DNA of 64,000 bases from Actinoplanes nipponensis (GCF_016862275.1 NZ_BOMQ01000063.1:62001-126000); one strand, 5' to 3'; shown: positions 34,416 to 43,679, numbered from the stretch's first letter. The notes: generated by a model not told the origin, from the letters alone. A program made the numbers and translations.

Positions 34416-34987
34416 GCGCGCCGGCCGGCGCGGCGCGGCCCGGCCGACGGTACGACCCCGACCGGCGGGACCGCATCATCGACGCCGCCGTGGACGTCAT
34501 CGCCGACCACGGCGTCGCCGGCACCACCCACCGGCGGATCGCGGCCGTCGCCGACGTACCGCTGGGGTCCCTGACCTATCACTTCGACGGCCTGGTGGAT
34601 CTGCTCGCGCAGGCGTTCCGGCGGCATGCGGAACGCATGTCGCGGTCCTATGAGGCCGCGTTCGACGGCGTCACCACCCGCGCCGAGCTGGTCGACGCGG
34701 TCACCGACCTGATCCACGGCGACGCCGACGCCGACCCCCGCGACTGGGCGGTGGCCTACGAGCTGTATCTCGCGGCGCTGCGGGACCCGGCGCTGCGCAC
34801 GGTCACCGAGTCGTGGATGCGGACCAGCCGCGCGGTGCTCCAACGATTCATGGACCCGACCACCGCCCGCGGCGTCGACGCCCTCATCGAGGGTCTGGTC
34901 ATGCACCGGACCCTGGCCACCACCCCGGGCGCGACGCGCGCCGAGACCCGCGAGATCGTCGCCCGCCAACTGGGAGCCCCGGCATGA
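34412..34987 (+). CDS. TetR/AcrR family transcriptional regulator
   Basis: A 191-residue regulator with the TetR helix-turn-helix (RIIDAAVDVIADHGVAGTTH, RRIAAVADVPLGSLTYHF). It is the middle gene of a coupled three-gene operon: GTGA overlap with the acetyltransferase and ATGA overlap with the MFS gene. GGGAGG precedes the GTG. It most probably binds the 39-bp palindrome at the head of its own operon. Confidence 0.87.
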   Translation: MSAPAGAARPGRRYDPDRRDRIIDAAVDVIADHGVAGTTHRRIAAVADVPLGSLTYHFDGLVDLLAQAFRRHAERMSRSYEAAFDGVTTRAELVDAVTDLIHGDADADPRDWAVAYELYLAALRDPALRTVTESWMRTSRAVLQRFMDPTTARGVDALIEGLVMHRTLATTPGATRAETREIVARQLGAPA

Positions 34988-36180
34988 CCGCCACCCTCAC
35001 CACCCCCGCCCCTGACGTGCTCGCCGCCCGGCGCGCGGTCTACCTGGCCTTCACCGGCTGCGGCTTCGCCATGGCGTCGTGGGCTTCGCGCATCCCGCAG
35101 GTCCGCGACGGGCTCGGGCTGACCCCGTCCCGGCTCGGCCTGGTGCTGCTGGCCATCGCCACCGGCTCGATCGTGTCGCTGGTGCTGGCCGGGCCCATCG
35201 TGGCCCGGTTCGGCTCGCGCGCCACGGTGGCCACGATGGCCGGGCTGCTCCTGGTCGCGCTGAGCGCGGTCGGCATCGGCTACCCGTACGGCGTCGCGCC
35301 GGTGATGGTGGGCCTGTTCCTGTTCGGCTTCGCCAACGGCGCGTGGGACGTGGCCATGAACGTGCAGGGCGCCGTGGTGGAGGGGCGCCTGGGCAAGTCG
35401 ATCATGCCGCGCTTCCACGCCGGATACAGCCTCGGCACAGTCGCCGGCGCCATCGTGGGCGCCGGGGCGGTGGCGGTGGGCGTACCGGTCACGGCGCACC
35501 TGATCGGCTCGGCGGTCCTGATCGGAGTGGTCGTGATGCTGGCCGTCCGCAGCTTCGGCCCGGACGACGCGCAGCCGGCCACCGCCGAGCCGGGCGGCTC
35601 CCTGCAACGCACGCTGCGGACCTGGCGCGAGCCGCGCACGCTGCTCATCGGCCTGGTCGTGCTGGCCTTCGCCTTCGCCGAGGGCGCCGGCATCGACTGG
35701 ATCAGCGTCGCGGTGATCGACGGGTACGGCGCCGGGGCGACGATCGGCACGCTGGCCTTCGCGGCGTTCCTGACGGCGATGACCGTCGGCCGCTGGTTCG
35801 GGCCGGCGCTGCTGGACCGCTACGGCCGGGTGGTCGTGGTCCGCCTGCTCACCGTGCTCAGCCTCGCGGGCCTGCTGCTGTTCGTGCTGGGGCCGAACGT
35901 GGTGACCGCGTTCCTCGGGGCGCTGCTGTGGGGACTCGGGGCCTCGCTGGGCTTCCCCGTGGGCATGAGCGCCGCGGCGGACGACCCGGCGAAGGCCGCC
36001 GCCCGGGTGAGCGTGGTGGCCACCATCGGCTACTGCGCGTTCCTCGGCGGCCCACCCCTGATCGGCTTCCTCGGCGATCACGTGAGCGTGCTGAAGGCGC
36101 TGACCGCGGTGGCCGTGCTGCTGGCGGTGGCCGCGGCCGTGGCCGGCGCGCTGCGACCGTTGCGGCCCTCCGGCGAGTGA
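34984..36180 (+). CDS. MFS transporter
   Basis: A 398-residue 12-helix MFS protein (GFAMASWASRIPQVRDGLGL, GFANGAWDVAMNVQGAVVE), resembling the sugar/drug transporters often found beside TetR regulators. ATG 34984 overlaps the tetR stop. Together with the acetyltransferase it may form an acetylate-and-export unit against a sugar-like compound; this is inference from the operon. Confidence 0.83.
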   Translation: MTATLTTPAPDVLAARRAVYLAFTGCGFAMASWASRIPQVRDGLGLTPSRLGLVLLAIATGSIVSLVLAGPIVARFGSRATVATMAGLLLVALSAVGIGYPYGVAPVMVGLFLFGFANGAWDVAMNVQGAVVEGRLGKSIMPRFHAGYSLGTVAGAIVGAGAVAVGVPVTAHLIGSAVLIGVVVMLAVRSFGPDDAQPATAEPGGSLQRTLRTWREPRTLLIGLVVLAFAFAEGAGIDWISVAVIDGYGAGATIGTLAFAAFLTAMTVGRWFGPALLDRYGRVVVVRLLTVLSLAGLLLFVLGPNVVTAFLGALLWGLGASLGFPVGMSAAADDPAKAAARVSVVATIGYCAFLGGPPLIGFLGDHVSVLKALTAVAVLLAVAAAVAGALRPLRPSGE

Positions 36181-36196
36181 CCCGGCACCCGGGACG

Positions 36197-36628
36197 TCAG
36201 GCGGCGGCAGGGCTGTGCACCGCACGGTCCTCGACGGCCTCCTGCAATGCCAGCATGACCCGGTAGAACGCCATGGCGTCGGTCGACTCGTACAGCCGGA
36301 TCTCCTCGCCCCGGTAGGTCGCCTGCAACTCCCATCCGCGGGCGGCCCGCTCGCGCGCGACAGCCAGGGCGAGCGCGGTGACCATGACGGCCAGGGCGCC
36401 CGTCGAGTAGCCGGCCGCGACGCCGAAGACGGCCCAGGTCCCGGCGGTCACGACGGCCGGCAGCAGCGCGATGATCAGCCAGGCGGCCGGGCGCAGCGGG
36501 AGTGGCCGGCCCCGGGCCGGCCGGACCTCGCCGAGCTCGGCGATGGTGACGATCCGGCCCGCCGGCCCGCGCCGGACGAAATGCTCATCGGTGACCAGCG
36601 CATCGGGCCCGCGGTAGTAGGTGTGCAT
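36197..36628 (-). CDS. DUF6232-type membrane protein, paralogue
   Basis: A 143-residue paralogue of the protein at 29414-29854: same start (MHTYYRGPDALVTDEHFV), two membrane segments and the tail WELQATYRGEEIRLYESTDA. AAGGGG lies 8 bases before the ATG. It is preceded by the same leader hairpin as its paralogue, 51 bp upstream of the start instead of about 110. Function unknown. Confidence 0.75.
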   Translation of the reverse strand: MHTYYRGPDALVTDEHFVRRGPAGRIVTIAELGEVRPARGRPLPLRPAAWLIIALLPAVVTAGTWAVFGVAAGYSTGALAVMVTALALAVARERAARGWELQATYRGEEIRLYESTDAMAFYRVMLALQEAVEDRAVHSPAAA

Positions 36629-36679
36629 CGGAGAACCCCTTCCGTGCGACGCCACGAAGGAGCGAGCCGGTGGGCGAGA

Positions 36680-36756
36680 AACGGCACCCGGTTGCCGCCG
36701 GGTGCCGTTGTGGTGTCTCCCCCTTGTTCCGCCCTGTTCCCTGGTTCCAGTACAGC
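36680..36756 (-). promoter_or_regulatory. Conserved 5' leader with perfect hairpin, copy 2
   Basis: Minus-strand counterpart of the element at 29220-29304: GCTGTACTGG (36756 downward), a purine-rich GGGGGAGAC tract, then AACGGCACCCGG (36709-36698), loop CGGCAA, CCGGGTGCCGTT (36691-36680). Stem and loop are identical to copy 1 over 30 nt, although the two genes are 7 kb apart and on opposite strands. Confidence 0.6.
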
Positions 36757-36820
36757 ACGCCACCGCGCTGATCGCCACTACTCAACCTGCTAGGTCGCAG
36801 AATAGGCCGGGGCCACGGGG

Positions 36821-39334
36821 CTACTCACGGATGCCGATCCCCTCGACCGGCGGGGTACGCAGGACCCGGCCGATCGGCAGCATCGTGGCGACCAGGGCCA
36901 GCGCGATCGTGCCGCCGACGATGGTGGCCGCGCCGAGCGCCGGCACGTACGGGATCCGCACCCCGGCGACGGCGTGCACGACCGACGACAGGGTCACCGC
37001 CGCGACCGCCGACCCGATGGCCAGCGCCACCCCGAGCAGGCCGGCCTGCTCGGCCTGGACCATCCGCTTCACCTGACCCCGGGTCACCCCGACCAGGCGC
37101 AGCAACGCCAGTTCCCGGGTACGGGCCAGGGCGGCCATGACCAGCGTGTTCGCCGCCGCCAGCACCGCGTAGCCGACCAGCACCGCGATCAGCATCTTGT
37201 TGAGCCAGGAGCTGACCGCCAGGTCACCGGCGAGCTCGCCGCTGAGCCGGTCGGCGCCCACCACGGCGCTCATCGGGTAGGCGTTCGCGAGATCCGCCAG
37301 GCCCGGTCCGGCGTCGGCGCCGGGGGCGGTCCGGATGAGGACGTGGTCGTCGAGCCCGGTCGCGGTGTGCCCGACGAGCGTCTCGGTGTCCAGCGTGACG
37401 TCGCCGAAGCCCCAGCCACGGTCGTACAGCGCCACGATGCGCAGGGTCACCGGCGTGCCGTCGCCGAGCCACAGCCGGGCGTCGTCACCGAGCTTCCAGC
37501 CCGCGGCGTCCGCCTGGGTGGTGGACACCGCCACCGTGGAGACCCGGAGATCGGCGAGGCTTCCCGCCCGTACCCCCAGGTCCAGGGTCTGGTCGGCCCC
37601 CACCGGGTCGATGCCCTGGGCCGGGACCGCCTGGGCCTCCAGCCGGTTGGGCACGATCACCGACGTGCGGCGTACGCCCGTCGCCGCGACCACCCCGGGG
37701 ATCTTGCGGGCCCGGGCCGTGGCCGCCGCGGGCAGACCGGCCGAGCCCACCAGCGCCTGCTGGGCGAGCGTGCCCTCGTGGTGCTGGACCGTGACCTGGC
37801 GCTGCAGGTTGTCCTGGAGGAACCAGACCGCGCCGCCGAAGCCGACCGAGAGCACCAGCGCGGTCAGCACCGCGACCATGCCGCGGGCGTTGGCCCGCAG
37901 GTTCGCCGCGGCGAGGTAGCCGCTGCTGCCCCAGACGGTCCGCAGGACCGGGGCGAGCAGCCGGGCAGCGGCCCGGTTGATCCACGGCGCGAGCAGGGCG
38001 ACCGCCAGCACGAACAGGTAGAGCATGCCGGTCGCGGCGCCCAGCGCGGTCGTGCCGCCGGTGGCGCCGGTGAGCCCGGTCAGCGACGCCGCGCCACCGA
38101 GGCAGACCAGGCCGGACACGATCCGGACCTGGCCGCCGAGGGCCCGCTCGACGGCCGCCTCGCCCAGCGCCTCGGTGGGCCGGATCCGGCTGGTGCGCAG
38201 GGCGGCGATCCAGGCCGCGCCCAGCGCGACGACCGCCACCGCGACGGTCACGGCGAGCGCGGACAGGACCCCGCCGCGCAGCACGAAGGTGTCGGGGACG
38301 AATCCGCGGGTCACCAGCTGGTCGCGGGTCCAGGCGGTCGCGGCCAGGCCGGCCGGGACGCCCACCGCCGCGGCGAGCAGGCTGAGCAGCCCGACCTCAC
38401 CGAGAATGAGCCGCCGCACCTGGCCCGGGGTGGCCGCGACAGCCCGCAGCAGCGCGAGGTCGCGGCGGCGGTGCCGGACGGACAGCCCGACCGTGCCGGC
38501 CACCACGAAGATGATGATCATCGCCGCGTAGCCGCCGAACGCGCTGCCGGCCTGCACGGTCAGCGCCCGCGCGGCCACCGCCTCGGGCTGCCCGACCAGT
38601 CCACGTCGCCCGTCCACATAGGTCCGCGCCTCGCCGGCGGCCGCGCGGACCGCGGCGATCACCGCCGCGCGGTCCGCGCCGGGCTCGGCGAGCACGCCGA
38701 TCGCGGCGAAGCTGCCCGGGTTCGGGTCCAGGCGCGCGGCCTGCGCGTCGGTGAAGAACACCGTCGCCCGCGGCGCGGCCGCACCGACGACCCCGCTCAC
38801 CCGGAACTTGCGCTCGGCGCCCCCGACGATGACCGCGACGTCGTCGCCGGGCCGCAGCTTCCCGCCCGCGGCGAGCCGGGCGTCGACGGCGATCTCGCGG
38901 TCCGCGCGCGGCGGGCCGCCGGCAATCATCCGGTACGGGGCGAGCACGGCGCTGCCCCAGCCGTGGCCCGTCACCGGCGTCCCCGGTGATGCCGGCGCGG
39001 TGACGGCGATCGAGTGGTCGCCCACCGCAGCCGCGACGCCGGGCACCGCCGCCAGCGTGGCGACCAGCGACTCCGGCACCCGACCGCCCTCGGGCAGCGG
39101 GGCGGTGGTGGACTCGGTCTCGCCGAACAGCTCCGGCCCGGGCACGGTGAGCTCGCCGTCGGCCACGATCGCGACCGCCCCCGCATACCACTGCGGGGTG
39201 CCCTGATAGCGCAGGCCGGACTCGACCAGCAGGGCGCAGGTCATCAGGATCATCACGCCGGCGGCGAGCGCGGCGAACGTCGCCACGAAGGCGCCCTTGC
39301 GGAAGCGCAGCATCTGCACGGCCAGTTCCAGCAC
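36821..39334 (-). CDS. FtsX-like ABC transporter permease
   Basis: An 837-residue membrane protein with two FtsX modules. An N-terminal helix (about 18-38) and a large extracellular domain are followed by three helices around 265-375, a helix pair about 420-470, a second extracellular part and three terminal helices (VGYAVLAAANTLVMAALART, GVTRGQVKRMVQAEQAGLLG). GTG 39334 follows GGGAGGG. It stands 3 bp after its ATP-binding partner. Likely exporter of a drug, peptide or lipid, or a mechanotransmitter; not further definable. Confidence 0.85.
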   Translation of the reverse strand: MLELAVQMLRFRKGAFVATFAALAAGVMILMTCALLVESGLRYQGTPQWYAGAVAIVADGELTVPGPELFGETESTTAPLPEGGRVPESLVATLAAVPGVAAAVGDHSIAVTAPASPGTPVTGHGWGSAVLAPYRMIAGGPPRADREIAVDARLAAGGKLRPGDDVAVIVGGAERKFRVSGVVGAAAPRATVFFTDAQAARLDPNPGSFAAIGVLAEPGADRAAVIAAVRAAAGEARTYVDGRRGLVGQPEAVAARALTVQAGSAFGGYAAMIIIFVVAGTVGLSVRHRRRDLALLRAVAATPGQVRRLILGEVGLLSLLAAAVGVPAGLAATAWTRDQLVTRGFVPDTFVLRGGVLSALAVTVAVAVVALGAAWIAALRTSRIRPTEALGEAAVERALGGQVRIVSGLVCLGGAASLTGLTGATGGTTALGAATGMLYLFVLAVALLAPWINRAAARLLAPVLRTVWGSSGYLAAANLRANARGMVAVLTALVLSVGFGGAVWFLQDNLQRQVTVQHHEGTLAQQALVGSAGLPAAATARARKIPGVVAATGVRRTSVIVPNRLEAQAVPAQGIDPVGADQTLDLGVRAGSLADLRVSTVAVSTTQADAAGWKLGDDARLWLGDGTPVTLRIVALYDRGWGFGDVTLDTETLVGHTATGLDDHVLIRTAPGADAGPGLADLANAYPMSAVVGADRLSGELAGDLAVSSWLNKMLIAVLVGYAVLAAANTLVMAALARTRELALLRLVGVTRGQVKRMVQAEQAGLLGVALAIGSAVAAVTLSSVVHAVAGVRIPYVPALGAATIVGGTIALALVATMLPIGRVLRTPPVEGIGIRE

Positions 39335-39337
39335 CGG

Positions 39338-40099
39338 TCAGCCCTCCCGGGTGGCGACGGTCTGCCGGCGGCCGAGCCGGGCCAGCTGCTCGGCGATCGC
39401 CTCGGCGCCGGGCTGCGGCATGTCGTGCACGATCCGGCCGTCCGCGAGCACCAGCACCCGGTCGGCGTAGGACGCGGCGACCGGGTCGTGGGTCACCATG
39501 ACGACGGTCTGCCCGGTGTCGTCGACCACGGAACGCAGCAGCGACAACACCTCGGCCGCGGTCTGCGTGTCGAGCGCGCCGGTCGGCTCGTCACAGAAGA
39601 TCACCTCGGGCCGGGTGGCCAGCGCCCGGGCGATCGCCACCCGCTGCTGCTGACCGCCGGAGAGCTCCGCGGGCCGGTGCCGCAGCCGGTCGCCCAGCCC
39701 CACCCGCTCGACGACCTCGGCGAGCCAGGCGCGGTCCGGGCGGTGGCCGGACAGCCGCGACGGCAGCAGGATGTTCTGCTCCACGGTCAGCGCGCCGATC
39801 AGGTTGAACGCCTGGAACACGAAGCCGACCCGGGTACGGCGCAGCTCGGTGAGCGCCTTCTCGGACAGCGCGGAGAGGTCGGTGGCGCCGATGCGTACCC
39901 GGCCCGAGGACGGCCGGTCCAGACCGGCGGCGCAGTGCAGCAGCGTGCTCTTACCGGAGCCGGACGGCCCCATGACGGCCGTGGCGGTGCCCCGCCGGAA
40001 CGCGGCGTCGACCCCGGCGAGCGCGACGACGGGCTGGTCACCGCCGTACGATCTGCTGACCCGTTCGACGCTGACGGCGATCTCTGCCGAGGGTGACAT
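39338..40099 (-). CDS. ABC transporter ATP-binding protein (MacB/LolD type)
   Basis: A 253-residue ATPase with Walker A GPSGSGKSTLLHC, the Q-loop FVFQAFNLIGALT, signature LSGGQQQRVAIARALATRP and Walker B VIFCDEPTGALD with the H-loop VTHDP. It energises the FtsX permease encoded 3 bp downstream. ATG 40099 follows GGAAGG; upstream codons in the frame are not protein-like. The 317-bp gap to the next gene (40100-40416) holds the divergent promoters and no gene I can recognise. Confidence 0.9.
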   Translation of the reverse strand: MSPSAEIAVSVERVSRSYGGDQPVVALAGVDAAFRRGTATAVMGPSGSGKSTLLHCAAGLDRPSSGRVRIGATDLSALSEKALTELRRTRVGFVFQAFNLIGALTVEQNILLPSRLSGHRPDRAWLAEVVERVGLGDRLRHRPAELSGGQQQRVAIARALATRPEVIFCDEPTGALDTQTAAEVLSLLRSVVDDTGQTVVMVTHDPVAASYADRVLVLADGRIVHDMPQPGAEAIAEQLARLGRRQTVATREG

Positions 40100-40416
40100 G
40101 GCTGGCCTTCCGGAGGAGTCCTTTTCGGTCCTCTCCGACGCTAGGGAGATCGCCGGTCCTCCTCGATGAAGCCACCTGCCCGGCCGGGGTACAGCAGGCG
40201 CTACCGGGTGGCGGAGGTCAGATGGCCGGTCAGGAAGCGCAGGGCGGCCCCGGCGTCCGCGCCGGCGTACGGGCCGGTTCCGCTCGCTCAGGGCCTCGTG
40301 CAGCCGGCTCCGGCCGGGAAGCCGCAGGTCGGCAGATGGGCCTGTCCCGCATGCGACGGCATGGTGGCCCACATATTCGGGTGCGCGCCGCCCGGCCGAT
40401 GGCCGAGCATGGCGCC

Positions 40417-41205
40417 ATGGATCAGCTCCGGCGGATCGTGCGGTCGGCCGAAACCGTGCTGGGCCCCGGGCTCGTCGGCGCCTACCAACACGGCTCCGGC
40501 GTGCTCGGCGGCCTGCGCCCGGCCAGCGACCTCGACGTCCTGGTCGTCACCCGGCAGAGCATGACCACCCGGCAACGCGAGGCGCTGCTCGCGGCCCTGC
40601 TCGCGATCTCCGGCCCGGCGGCCGGCGGCCGCCCGGTCGAGCTGACCGTCGTGGTCCAGGCCGAGGTCCGGCCCTGGCGCTTCCCACCCACCGCCGATTT
40701 CCTGTACGGCGAGTGGCTGCGTGCCGAGCTCACGGCCGGCGGACCCCCGCGACCCGAGCCGATGCCGGACCTGGCGCTGCTGATCGCCATGGTGCTCGCC
40801 GGCGACCGTCCGCTCGCGGGGCCGCCGCCGGCGCAGGTGCTGGAGCCCGTACCCCCCGCCGACCTGGCCAGGGCCAGCCTGGCCGGAATCGCCGGCCTGC
40901 TCGCCGACCTGGCCGGCGACACCCGCAACGTGGTGCTGACCTTCGCCCGCATCTGGGCCACGGTGGCCACCGGGGAGATCCGGTCGAAGGACGCCGCCGC
41001 CCGCTGGGCGCTGGACCGGCTGCCCCCGGAACACCGTCCCGTGCTGCGGCACGCCCGCGACCTCTACCGGCACACCAGCTACGCCGCGGAGACGTGGAGC
41101 CCAGGGCTGCGGTCCGCGGCCCGGCCCTGCGTGGATGAGATGCTCTTTCGGATCCGGGCCGCGGCCGCCGACCGCGACGATCTCGGGGACGCCGGCTCGA
41201 GGTAG
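40417..41205 (+). CDS. AadA-like aminoglycoside nucleotidyltransferase
   Basis: A 262-residue nucleotidyltransferase whose length equals that of ANT(3'')/ANT(9) enzymes. The active-site signature is YQHGSGVLGGLRPASDLDVL (G26-S27, D38 and D40), and the C-terminal domain contains RNVVLTFARIWATVATGEI and AARWALDRLPPEH, as in AadA. It could adenylylate spectinomycin/streptomycin or a chromosomal substrate; resistance is not proven by sequence. ATG 40417 was chosen; 40399 is in frame too. Confidence 0.8.
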   Translation: MDQLRRIVRSAETVLGPGLVGAYQHGSGVLGGLRPASDLDVLVVTRQSMTTRQREALLAALLAISGPAAGGRPVELTVVVQAEVRPWRFPPTADFLYGEWLRAELTAGGPPRPEPMPDLALLIAMVLAGDRPLAGPPPAQVLEPVPPADLARASLAGIAGLLADLAGDTRNVVLTFARIWATVATGEIRSKDAAARWALDRLPPEHRPVLRHARDLYRHTSYAAETWSPGLRSAARPCVDEMLFRIRAAAADRDDLGDAGSR

Positions 41206-41223
41206 GCGATCGTCCGGGCGGCC

Positions 41224-41706
41224 CTAACCGGCGATGGTCCTCGGCACGTTGCCGGTGGCCGTGAGCACCAGGCGCCCCAGCTTGTGCCCGAAGTCAGCGG
41301 TCGGCGCGAACATGCAGGGACAGCCGCCGTCGATGACCGTGAGGCCGTGCCGGCGGCCGTACTCGGTGGCCGGCCCGGACACGCTGCCGTTCCCCGGCCC
41401 GCGGTGCATCCACACGAGCCCGATGCCCAGCTCGACGCATTCGCGCACCGTGGCCTCGGCGGTTTCGGGCCGGGTGCCGATCACCACCGCCTCGACCCCG
41501 TCCAGGACCGACTTCAGGTCGGGGTAGCAGCGGTCGCCCTCCACGCTGTCGGCGTTCGGATTGATCGCGAACACCTGATACCCGCGGTCCCGCAGCCGCT
41601 TGTAGACGACGTTGCTGCCGTGACTCTGCGGATGACGGGACACGCCGGTGACCGCTATCCGCTTCTTGGCGAGGAACTCGGTCGCAGCCTGCTTGATCGT
41701 GGTCAT
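41224..41706 (-). CDS. CoA-binding domain protein
   Basis: A 160-residue Rossmann-fold protein of the YccU/CoA-binding group: RIAVTGVSRHPQSHGSNVVY is the nucleotide loop and EAVVIGTRPETAEATVREC the second strand; GIGLVWMHRGPG is the typical end. It binds CoA-like nucleotides; role unknown. Convergent with the AadA-like gene, divergent from the NUDIX gene. Confidence 0.84.
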   Translation of the reverse strand: MTTIKQAATEFLAKKRIAVTGVSRHPQSHGSNVVYKRLRDRGYQVFAINPNADSVEGDRCYPDLKSVLDGVEAVVIGTRPETAEATVRECVELGIGLVWMHRGPGNGSVSGPATEYGRRHGLTVIDGGCPCMFAPTADFGHKLGRLVLTATGNVPRTIAG

Positions 41707-41826
41707 CGTGGCCTCCTCGCGATCGGCATCACCTCAATCTGCGCCGGTGCCGGGTCGGGGGCCAGGGACGAACGGCACCTCGGCCGGGACCGGTGTCCCT
41801 GGGGCGGGCCGGCGGACGCCGCTCCC

Positions 41827-41838
41827 TATGCTCGGCTG
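41827..41838 (+). promoter_or_regulatory. Leaderless promoter (-10 TATGCT)
   Basis: TATGCT at 41827-41832 lies exactly six bases before the ATG at 41839 and there is no ribosome-binding site, so the NUDIX/NrtR-like message is probably leaderless. Confidence 0.5.
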
Positions 41839-42438
41839 ATGACGGACCGGCGGCATGAAACCCTCCGCATCGCCGTTGACGTCGCCCTGCTGGGCATAGG
41901 CCGGGATGCCCTGCAGGTGCTCCTCATCAGCCGCGGCAACCCACCGTTTCGTGATCGGCCGGCCCTGCCTGGCGGATTCCTGCGACAGGGCGAGCGCCCT
42001 GACCATGCGGCGATCCGCGAGCTGTCGGAAGAGACAGGGGTGGACGGCGGGCGTTTGCATCTTGAGCAACTCGGCGCGTACGGGGAGCCGGACCGCGACC
42101 CGCGCGGTCGCGTCGTCAGTGTTGCCTTCTTCGGCGTCTCGCCCGCTGTGCCGCCGACCGCCGGCTCGGACGCGATGGCCGCCGCCTGGAGGCCGGTGGA
42201 CGAGGTGCGCGGCCGGCTCGAGTACACGACCTTGGCGACACTCTTCTGCGGACAGACGTTCACGCTGGATGACCTGCGCAGGGTGTACGAGGCGGTGTGG
42301 GGTCAGCGGCTCGATCCTGGGGCTTTTGCCCGCGAGGTGGCCCGGTCCGAGGGCTTCGAGCAATCAGCGGCGCTCCTCGCAGCTGGCGACGCGGGGCTCC
42401 TGAGGAGACCGATCTTGCGGATGGCTTTAGCCGAGTGA
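41839..42438 (+). CDS. NUDIX protein with NrtR-like C-terminal winged helix
   Basis: A 199-residue two-domain protein. The N-terminal domain has an intact Nudix box (GFLRQGERPDHAAIRELSEE followed by TGV). The C-terminal part (FTLDDLRRVYEAVWGQRLD, then a FAREV segment) resembles the DNA-binding winged helix of NrtR repressors of NAD metabolism. It could be an active ADP-ribose pyrophosphatase, a regulator, or both; NrtR proteins usually lack catalysis, while here all box residues are present. It precedes a TIR/NAD-related gene cluster. Confidence 0.75.
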   Translation: MTDRRHETLRIAVDVALLGIGRDALQVLLISRGNPPFRDRPALPGGFLRQGERPDHAAIRELSEETGVDGGRLHLEQLGAYGEPDRDPRGRVVSVAFFGVSPAVPPTAGSDAMAAAWRPVDEVRGRLEYTTLATLFCGQTFTLDDLRRVYEAVWGQRLDPGAFAREVARSEGFEQSAALLAAGDAGLLRRPILRMALAE

Positions 42439-42653
42439 CACACCGCGACGCCGCCGCTACGTATCCGCTAGTCTCACGAGCCAGCGTGCAGGCGCGCCCA
42501 CTGCCTGCTCGCGGGGGTGGATCGTCCCTGTCTCTGGAAGACGCCAGCGGATACGGCGGCGACCGGCCGTTCCACACGCCGGAGCGGCAGCGCGGGCCGC
42601 TGCGGAGTCCACCCGGTGCGGCGGACCTTCAACCGGACGACGGAACGGTAGAC

Positions 42654-43679
42654 GTGAAGATATTCATCGGCAGTTCACGAGAGGCTCGCGACAACGACCT
42701 GCTGCACGATGTGGCCAGTTGGGTGGAGGATGCGGGGCACGAGCCGCTGCGATGGGACAACCCCGAAGCCATGACGCTCGGCCTCCACACGCTGACCGCG
42801 CTCCGGAGGATCGCGCGCAGCGTGGACGGCGCGATCTTCATCTTCTCCGAGGACGACCGGGTGTGGTACCGCAACGGCGACGCCCATCAGCCCCGTGACA
42901 ACGTCTTGCTCGAGTACGGACTCTTCAGCGCGATCCTGGGCCAGGAAAAGGTCATCATCTGCCGCGCGGGTGATCCCAAGACCGCCTCCGACGTGCTGGG
43001 CATAAATTGGGTCGAGCTGTCCAAGCGATCGATGGCTCGAGCCGAGAAGCACGTGCGCACCTGGCTCAAGTCCTCGATGGCCGAGTACAACGAGGCGCTC
43101 GCCGTGAAAGCGCTGAAGTCCCCGTTCCAGGCCTCCGGCAAGCGCACCCTGTTCGAGAAGGGGACCGAGCTCCTCCTGAAGGCGAAGCACCGGGTGGCGC
43201 TGGTCGCCAAGACGCCGATCATCCTCGCCGGGTGCCGACCGTACGACGGCTCCTCGAGCCCGTTCTCGTACGAAGCCGAGCAGATGCGCGTCTACGCCGA
43301 TCTGATGGAGCGGAGCGCATCAGGAAACGGTCCGGAGTTCGTGTGCGTCGCGGCCCGGGGTGCGGTTGCCGCCGAGCTGGCGGCCAATAGGGACACCATT
43401 CTGCCGCAGCGCATGCGGGAGAACTACGAATCGATGGCCCGGAAGCTCGCAATGCCCCAGTCCCGCATGACTCTTCGCTGGTACGACGGTTCCGCGCCCA
43501 TGACGTTCCTGGTCAGCGACGATGACTTCATGATCTGGTTCAAGGATGCGTCCGGCGAGAGCGTCTGGATCACCGCCCGCGACGAAGTCATCGCCCGTGC
43601 CCTGTATTCGCGCGCCCACGCGATCGGTGACGTGCTGGACGATGCGGCCGCCCTGCGCGCCATCAACGGTGAAGCATGA
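42654..43679 (+). CDS. TIR-like domain effector (CAP12/Pycsar TIR type, PF10137)
   Basis: A 341-residue protein. Residues 1-120 match the predicted nucleotide-binding TIR-like domain of PycTIR/Cap12: KIFIGSSREARDNDL at the start, the charged segment FSEDDRVWY and RDNVLLEYGLF with E87 as the probable catalytic glutamate, then LGQEKVIICRAG. In known systems this domain cleaves NAD+. Residues 130-341 are an unrecognised second domain, possibly a sensor (RALYSRAHAIGDVLDDAA at the end). GTG 42654 is chosen because the fold starts there, with GGAACGG upstream. The stop overlaps the next gene (ATGA), so the two are coupled. Confidence 0.8.
   Translation: MKIFIGSSREARDNDLLHDVASWVEDAGHEPLRWDNPEAMTLGLHTLTALRRIARSVDGAIFIFSEDDRVWYRNGDAHQPRDNVLLEYGLFSAILGQEKVIICRAGDPKTASDVLGINWVELSKRSMARAEKHVRTWLKSSMAEYNEALAVKALKSPFQASGKRTLFEKGTELLLKAKHRVALVAKTPIILAGCRPYDGSSSPFSYEAEQMRVYADLMERSASGNGPEFVCVAARGAVAAELAANRDTILPQRMRENYESMARKLAMPQSRMTLRWYDGSAPMTFLVSDDDFMIWFKDASGESVWITARDEVIARALYSRAHAIGDVLDDAAALRAINGEA

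Noticed and set aside
40100..40416. Small genes in the gap between the ABC and AadA-like genes
   Set aside because: Open frames exist on both strands but none has a ribosome-binding site or recognisable protein pattern.
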